NCBI GenBank assembly: GCA_947685225.1
Contig: CANTUV010000026.1
Span: forward strand, 52,599,501-52,663,500
Source of the DNA: Garcia nutans
Taxonomy: Eukaryota > Streptophyta > Magnoliopsida > Malpighiales > Euphorbiaceae
Direction: 5' to 3'
Length of the DNA stretch: 64,000 nucleotides
Shown here: positions 57,611 through 64,000 of the stretch, piece after piece
How positions within the stretch are numbered: position 1 is the first letter of the stretch
Layout: the number at the start of each line of letters is the position of its first letter
Notes under the pieces: model-generated
What the model was told of the DNA's origin: nothing
What the model saw: only the letters and a program-made list of their open reading frames with translations
The model's database searches: none
Translations under genes and position numbers: made by a program

Positions 57611-60600
57611 ATGAAATCCTCGGCGACGTCGACTTTTATTTTCTTCATATTTTTGCTGTTGGGCGCTTCTATAATTTCCGTTTATGGAGATGACTCCAAG
57701 AAGAATAAATTTCGGGAGCGAGAGGCCACCGATGACGCTCTCGGTTACCCTCAAATGTGAGTTCGATTTCCATTTCCATCGAATTATATACTTGTTCTTT
57801 AAATTATAGCTGAAATTTTAGGTTTAATTTGACACTTCTCTTGTTTCGAACTGAGTAGAAATGTATTAGATTGTTTTTTTCTAATTTGTGGTCGTGGGTG
57901 TTCAGAGACGAGGATACATTGTTGAATACACAGTGCCCTAAAAATTTGGAGCTTAGATGGCAGACGGAAGTTAGCTCTAGTATTTATGCTTCTCCGTTGA
58001 TTGCTGACATAAACAGGTAACCTAATATCTTAAACATGATTTGGTATTAGTATTATTACTCTCTAATTCTGTTAATTTTGTGTTTGTTTTAGTGATGGGA
58101 AACTTGATATAGTAGTTCCTTCTTTTGTTCACTACCTTGAAGTTTTAGAAGGCTGTGATGGAGACAAAATGCCTGGTAATTTGTTCTCTTCTTCTTTCCT
58201 GGGAGGCTGAGTTGGGTCCTCTGCAATGAATTTGTTGAATGGAATTGGATGAAAACACAATTTACTGAACGCAGAATTTGTGTGAAAAGACAACGCTTTT
58301 GTTTATTTTTTATTTTTTTTGGTTTTCCATGGCATACTGCTTATACGTGATTTGCTTGTTTGATAATATTATCAGGTTGGCCTGCTTTTCACCAGTCGAC
58401 AGTGCATGCAAGTCCTCTCCTATATGATATTGACAAGGATGGTGTGAGAGAAATTGCTTTGGCTACCTACAATGGTGACGTTCTCTTTTTCAGGTACTTG
58501 TCCAGCAATGATTTAGTTATATTGCGTAGCATTGATGGTCGAGGGAGTCTAGCTCTGGTGATTCCCTAGTTATATTTTGTAGTATTGATGGTTGAGGGAG
58601 TCTAGCTCCGGTGATTTCAAACTAACTGCTGATTTGTATGATATTTAATTTTAGGGTGTCAGGCTACATGATGACAGAGAAACTGGTGGTATCTCGTAGA
58701 AGTGTTAAAAAAGATTGGCATGTGGGTTTGAACCCTGACCCTGTGGATCGTTCTCATCCAGATGTTCATGATGACCAAATTGTCTTGGAAGCTGCTGAGA
58801 AGAAATCAATGTCTCGTGAGTATAATAGCTTATTCACAAACTTAAAATGGTTTTTGTACCTTGGACGATTCTTTTATTAAAGTTTTCATCTTTTACTTGT
58901 TAACTGAGTAGCTGGCTATAGCATTAACTTTCTATATCTTCTAAAGCTATCTTCACCAGGCTAAATCATCCTCACCTAAATCACTTCAAATTATTAAACT
59001 GAAACATAGTGCTGCTAACCATCTCTTTGAGGGGCTACAGGAATGACTTTTGACATATAATTCTACTACCTATATTCTACTTCTTCTTCCTGAATCTACA
59101 AGTGTAAGAGTTGGTAATCCCCTTTACATTGTTTGCTAGCCATTGACAAAGTCTGTAAGGAGTTTTGGCCAAGATCATATTGTGCCCTTTCCTGTATGAC
59201 CTTATTTTGATCTAACAACATAATTGCAAAATTATTTATTTTCTGTTAGATTTTTCTGGCTTAATGTTTTTGTAAAAGTTAATTTCCTCTAACAAGAATG
59301 GACCATATCATTAGATGTTACTGTTTTGCAGAAACAACAGGAAAAACTCTGGAAATGAAAAGTACAGTTCCTGATTCAGCAGATCACCTTCCACTGAATG
59401 TGTCCATTCCTGTGAATGAGAAGAAAATGAATGAGAGTCAGATGGAGCCAGTCATCTTACTTCCAGCAGTTATGAATAATACTAATAATACTGGGCCACT
59501 TGGAATGGAGAATGGAAGAAACACTCCATCGATTGGAATCAATAATACTGAGAATGGAAGAAATATTGGGTCAATTGGAATCAATAATACTGAGGAGGGA
59601 ACAAACACTGGATCAATTGGAATCAATAATACTGTGGGGGTAACAAAGAGTGGGAGACGACTTCTAGAAGATGACAATTCAAAGGATTCCCAGGAAGGTA
59701 ATTCAGATTCCAGAGAGAATAACAATGAGGATGTTCATGCAGCAACTGTGGAAAATGATCAAGGGTTAGAAGAGGATGCAGATTCTTCTTTTGAATTATT
59801 CCGTGATAATGAGGAGCTGGCTGATGAGTATAGTTATGACTATGATGATTATGTTGACGAAGCCTTGTGGGGAGAAGAGGAGTGGACTGAAGATCAGCAT
59901 GAGAAATCAGAAGATTATGTTAATGTTGATTCTCATATCTTGTGTACCCCTGTGAGTTTAGGCCTTAACTACACTAATGTTTTTAGGGTAAACTTTTCTT
60001 GATGGATGCAAGTAAGATGTAATATGGTAGAGATGAAATTTTATTTTCTTATCTCTTCAGGTCATAGCAGACATTGATAATGATGGGGTGTCTGAAATGA
60101 TTGTAGCTGCTTCATATTTCTTTGATCATGAGTGAGTTTTTCTGTTTCATATTTCTTTGATTACAAGTGAGTTTTTCTTAAATGGTTCATATACATGCAA
60201 TGAGACTTTCTGAGAGTGTTTTTTTTTTAAAGAACTTGAGCAGCATCAAATGTGTTTATTTTAGAAGTCAAACCTCTCTCGTATTTGCCTGTTATTTATG
60301 TGTATGCCTAATGGTTCTGTACAATTGACAGGTACTATGACAATCCAGAGCATTTGAAAGAACTGGGTGGCATTGATATTGGGAAATATGTTGCTGGTTC
60401 TATCGTTGCATTTAACCTTGATACAAAACAAGTTAAGTGGACTAGAGAATTGGATCTAAGTACAGATTCTTCAACCTATCGTGCATATATATATTCTTCT
60501 CCCACAGTGGTTGATTTGGACGGGGATGGGAATTTGGACATTCTTGTTGGAACTTCTTTTGGCTTGTTCTATGTCCTGGATCATCATGGTAAATTCTATG

Positions 60601-63600
60601 ATTTATTCTGTTGCTTCTATCCTGCCCCTTCTATAATATTTTTCTCTGTCATTTAAAATTGTCTTAGAGCTGATATCAACTTACAAATATGCTTTAATGA
60701 TTATAGCTCTTCTTGTCTGTTATGGTGACCTTATGAATTACTCAAAGTTCGAACTTTCACATGTGAATGTTTCTTGGAGATGCATTCTTGTGGTTGGGAC
60801 ACCACACATATCAAGTTTTGCATTTACTTTATACTTTCAGCTCATTCTTTAGTCTTACTGCTATGCTGCTGTGTTGCGTTTTGCATTTGCTGAGTCTGAG
60901 TTTGATTCCTTTTCTTTATTATTTGTGTTTTTTTTTGTCTTTGTCCTTAGTTAGTTGGAATAACTTACGAATGCTTTCCTACTTTGATAGCATTTTTGGA
61001 GAATTTGAAGTAGTTGGAAGCTAAAAAAAATAAAAAATAAAACCTTTCATTTATCTACAATACTGACCTATTCTGGAAGCATGCACTTCATTACTTAATA
61101 AAGGGACAGAGTTTTAGTGGTGATCTTATGGGAAACTCCATTGACAATTTTTGTTTTTGTTTTTCTTTCTTTTATGGAGGTTCTTAATGTGTACACTGTG
61201 TGAATGAATGGTCTCCCCTTTTGGTGCTTTTAGTAATATAGCTTGTTTTATTTGCCCAAAAGGAAAAAGGAAAGAGAAAAAAAAAAGGTTTTCCATTTTT
61301 AGTTGAAAATTTTATGTGCATGAAATCTAAAGATTATTCTATGCATTAAAGAGGGCTAATGCAAGGAAAAATATTTTCTCTCTTCTGTTAAAATGTTTCT
61401 AATTTCTAATTAAGGCCAAATGACCAAGAAATATTCTAACATTTGCCATTGCCCTTTCTTTGACATTTTGTAATATGAATCAACAATATATTTTGTCCCA
61501 ATTCTAGTCCATTGACTGCGATAGTCACCAAATAAACATCTGAGAATGTGGGTAAAATTGATAAAAATGAAAAGGAATGGCTAAAATTGAAAAAGTGCGC
61601 AAAGTTAAGGTTTTCGGTCATTTGACTCTAATTGTGCAAGATACTTGTTTTAATTTTCCAAAGGAAATTAGAGGCTAAATTTTGTCTTCTCATCCAGGAA
61701 ATATTAGAGAAAAATTTCCTCTTGAAATGGCTGAAATTCAAGGCCCTGTAGTCGCAGCTGATATCAATGATGATGGGAAAATAGAACTAGTGACTACTGA
61801 TATACATGGAAATGTTGCTGCTTGGACATCACAAGGAAAAGAAATTTGGGAGAGGCACCTCAAGAGTCTTGTTTCCCAGGTCAGTTGCAATTTCATTTCC
61901 TCCTAATATTGTAACTTCGGCAACTTTTGATTGCTTATGATGGCTGATTGTGTTGTTGGTACTTCGTTGATTGATCCATTGCAAACCTAAATTCTTGTTT
62001 AAAAGCATTAGTAGCTTATTCCTGATTATTGACACAAGTTGTGTATTAATTGATGAACTGTAGTAATAGAAGTTACCATTTTTGTTCATAAATTTAAATT
62101 CAGGCAAGTTTTGGATTCCATACTTCTACTAATGGATGAATAACAGAAATATGGCAAGTTGGTTGCATCTTTATTTTGTTTATTCGTTATAACCAGGGCA
62201 GTAGATGTTCTACTTTTAGAGTTCATAGATATATTTCCTGCTGGTGACATAATTGAATATATTTTATATTCAAAAAGCTTGTGCTGGATTCGGGAGCAAT
62301 GGATAATCTACTTGACCTTTTCTTCACTGCACAGATTAAGATTGGTTTACTCTGTTGTCTGGTGAATTGTTGGTCAAATTGTAATGCTGGTTGTACGTGA
62401 TTGTCTGTGCATTCAAGAATCCCGGCTTCCTTTATATATACAGAATTGGACATTAAAGCTTAAAAATTTTCAATGGAGTACTAAAACCTGGCAAACATGA
62501 ATGTATGAACTATATTTATTTGTGTGATATTTTACTGGAAAATGCTCAATGATAGTAATCTAACGGATATCACATTTCTCAGGGTGCAACTGTGGGTGAT
62601 GTGGATGGGGATGGCCATACTGATGTTGTAGTTCCAACACTCTCGGGGAACATATACGTTCTTAGCGGCAGGGATGGCTCAAATGTTCGGCCGTATCCTT
62701 ATAGAACTCATGGAAGGGTGATGAATCAAGTTCTTCTTGTTGATTTAAGCAAACGAGGGGAGAAAAGCAAGGGACTTAGTCTTGCGACAACATCATTTGA
62801 TGGATACTTGTACCTTATAGATGGGCCCACATCTTGTGCTGATGTTGTTGATATTGGTGAAACTTCGTAAGATATTTATCCTTCAGTATGGCAATTCTTC
62901 CTCTCATTAATTTTATCTCATAATTTTTCTAACTTTTGGATCTTTTCATTACAGATATAGCATGGTCTTGGCAGACAATGTTGATGGTGGAGATGACCTT
63001 GACCTTGTCGTCACAACAATGAATGGAAATGTCTTTTGTTTCTCGACTCCTGCTCCGCATCATCCCCTCAAGGCAAGATGCTTTGACCTTGAGCTGTGAC
63101 CTATTTCTCATACTTTCACTTACTTTCCTTGTGTTTTGAATATTAATATTTTACCCTTTTGCATTTTCAGGCTTGGAGATCAGCTAGTCAAGGAAGAAAT
63201 AATGTTGCGAACAGTTACAATCGTGAAGGGATCTATGTTACACCTTCGTCAAGAGCTTTTCGGGACGAGGAGGGGAAGTACTTCTGGGTAGAGATTGATA
63301 TTGTAGATAAATACAGAATTCCTTCTGGGTCTCAAGCACCTTATAAAGTCACTGTAAGTTGCTCCTCCATGCGAGTTACAGTTTGCCAACAACAACCATA
63401 GGAAATTTCTTTCAAGCCTAATTTCCAATTGGAACAATGCAGGTGAGCTTGCTAGTTCCAGATAATTACCAAGGTGAGAGAACGATCAAGCAAAATCAAA
63501 CCTTTGATCAACGAGGAAGATATCGCATAAAACTTCCAACAGTTGGAGTAAGAACTACCGGAACTGTATTGGTCGAGATGGTTGACAAGAATGGGCTTTT

Positions 63601-63760
63601 TTTCTCAGATGAATTCTCTCTCACATTCCATATGTATTACTATAAGCTGCTGAAGTGGCTTCTTGTCCTCCCGATGCTTGGGATGTTTGGCGTACTAGTC
63701 ATTCTTCGCCCTCAAGAGGCCATGCCATTACCATCATTTTCAAGGAACACTGACCTATGA
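57611..63760 (+). CDS. DEX1: DEX1, defective in exine formation 1 (FG-GAP/calcium-binding membrane protein), 13 coding exons, 883 aa
   Basis: A plant secretory-pathway membrane protein needed for primexine and pollen-wall patterning. Exons are 57611-57756, 57906-58016, 58093-58175, 58376-58493, 58655-58815, 59332-59951, 60061-60131, 60332-60588, 61698-61879, 62583-62866, 62955-63072, 63171-63353 and 63443-63760 (2,652 nt in frame). Intron 11 has a GC donor. Residues 1-26 are a signal peptide. Calcium-binding DxDxDG-type motifs of integrin-like FG-GAP repeats occur at about 83, 131, 417, 498, 544 and 589, and a related one near 685. Exon 6 (207-413) is a variable acidic insert with three 14-residue repeats. 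One membrane segment (about 847-866) precedes a short tail ending SFSRNTDL. Length and ends match Arabidopsis DEX1 (At3g09090, 896 aa). Confidence 0.95.
58515..58620. repeat. Tandem 53-bp duplication in DEX1 intron 4
   Basis: Two units (58515-58567 and 58568-58620) share agttatatt..gta..attgatggt.gagggagtctagctc and differ at a handful of positions. Confidence 0.85.
59508..59633 (+). repeat. Three 42-bp in-frame repeats in DEX1 exon 6
   Basis: These encode three 14-residue units (residues 266-307): ENGRNTPSIGINNT, ENGRNIGSIGINNT and EEGTNTGSIGINNT. Each ends in an NNT N-glycosylation sequon. Confidence 0.9.
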
Positions 63761-64000
63761 ATATAATTCTGCAGATTTGCCACAGTTGACTGAAGGTGGA
63801 ATAGATAGTTTCAGCTGGAAACTTAAGACAGTAAAAGAATACTGGAACGCTAGACAAGTATTCGGCGATGGACTTCAAATGGATCTCTTTTACAATCCTG
63901 AAGATCGAAGAAATCCAATTTTTGGACTGTGTAAGATCAGAATTTGTATCATACTTGAATTTGAGTAGGTTGATCGGAATTCTTATACCAAAAAGCGGAG
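63761..64000 (+). other. DEX1 3' UTR
   Basis: The sequence after the DEX1 stop stays GC-richer than the introns, consistent with transcribed 3' UTR, and continues past the window edge. A 63-codon open frame here has no recognised similarity. Confidence 0.45.

Noticed and set aside
1..64000. CRISPR arrays, operons, bacterial-type defence systems, complete tRNA or rRNA genes
   Set aside because: None was seen; gene structure and repeats are those of a plant nuclear chromosome.

Overview
This is a nuclear chromosome segment from a flowering plant, most likely a eudicot. It is AT-rich, its genes carry many short exons separated by GT..AG introns, its intergenic DNA holds plant-type transposons, and every recognisable protein is of a land-plant nuclear family. 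No bacterial or organellar gene blocks, CRISPR arrays, rRNA genes or complete tRNA genes were seen. I cannot name the species.

Layout. (1) 1-8.8 kb: two minus-strand genes, a reticulon-like protein (CDS 1624-3462, 4 exons) and an ataxin-3/Josephin deubiquitinase (4579-8381, 2 exons; its 3-kb intron holds a hAT-like element). (2) 8.8-10.9 kb: AT-rich repeats. (3) 10.99-15.12 kb: a minus-strand OTU-domain deubiquitinase in 8 exons. (4) 15.3-22.5 kb: gene-free. A roughly 1.3-kb repeat occurs twice in tandem, and the second copy is split by a 3.03-kb TG..CA element with a 5-bp target duplication, probably a solo LTR. (5) 23.2-28.1 kb: the plastid acetyl-CoA carboxylase carboxyltransferase alpha subunit (CAC3/accA type), 10 coding exons. 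(6) 29.4-30.2 kb: a minus-strand DET2 steroid 5-alpha-reductase locus broken by two frame-changing deletions, with a possible promoter and leader exon near 32.1-32.3 kb. (7) 34.2-47.3 kb: the bifunctional mRNA capping enzyme in 17 coding exons, with a clean hAT-type element in intron 2. (8) 48.3-56.0 kb: a decayed LINE split by a young 5.87-kb LTR retrotransposon that encodes only a Gag-like zinc-knuckle protein. (9) 57.1 kb: a SINE. (10) 57.6-63.8 kb: DEX1 (defective in exine formation 1), 13 coding exons including one GC-AG intron.

The genes do not form one pathway. They are housekeeping and hormone genes: ER shaping, ubiquitin removal, plastid fatty-acid synthesis, brassinosteroid synthesis, mRNA 5' capping and pollen-wall formation. 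From memory, their order matches three Arabidopsis neighbour groups: At3g54120-54130, At2g38025-38040-38050 and At3g09090-09100. Exon joins were derived by hand from splice sites. All multi-exon models keep frame and give lengths typical of their families (209, 271, 238, 770, 678 and 883 residues). No wholly new system was found. The most unusual features are the broken DET2, the Gag-only retrotransposon with two matched hairpin modules, and the nested repeats.
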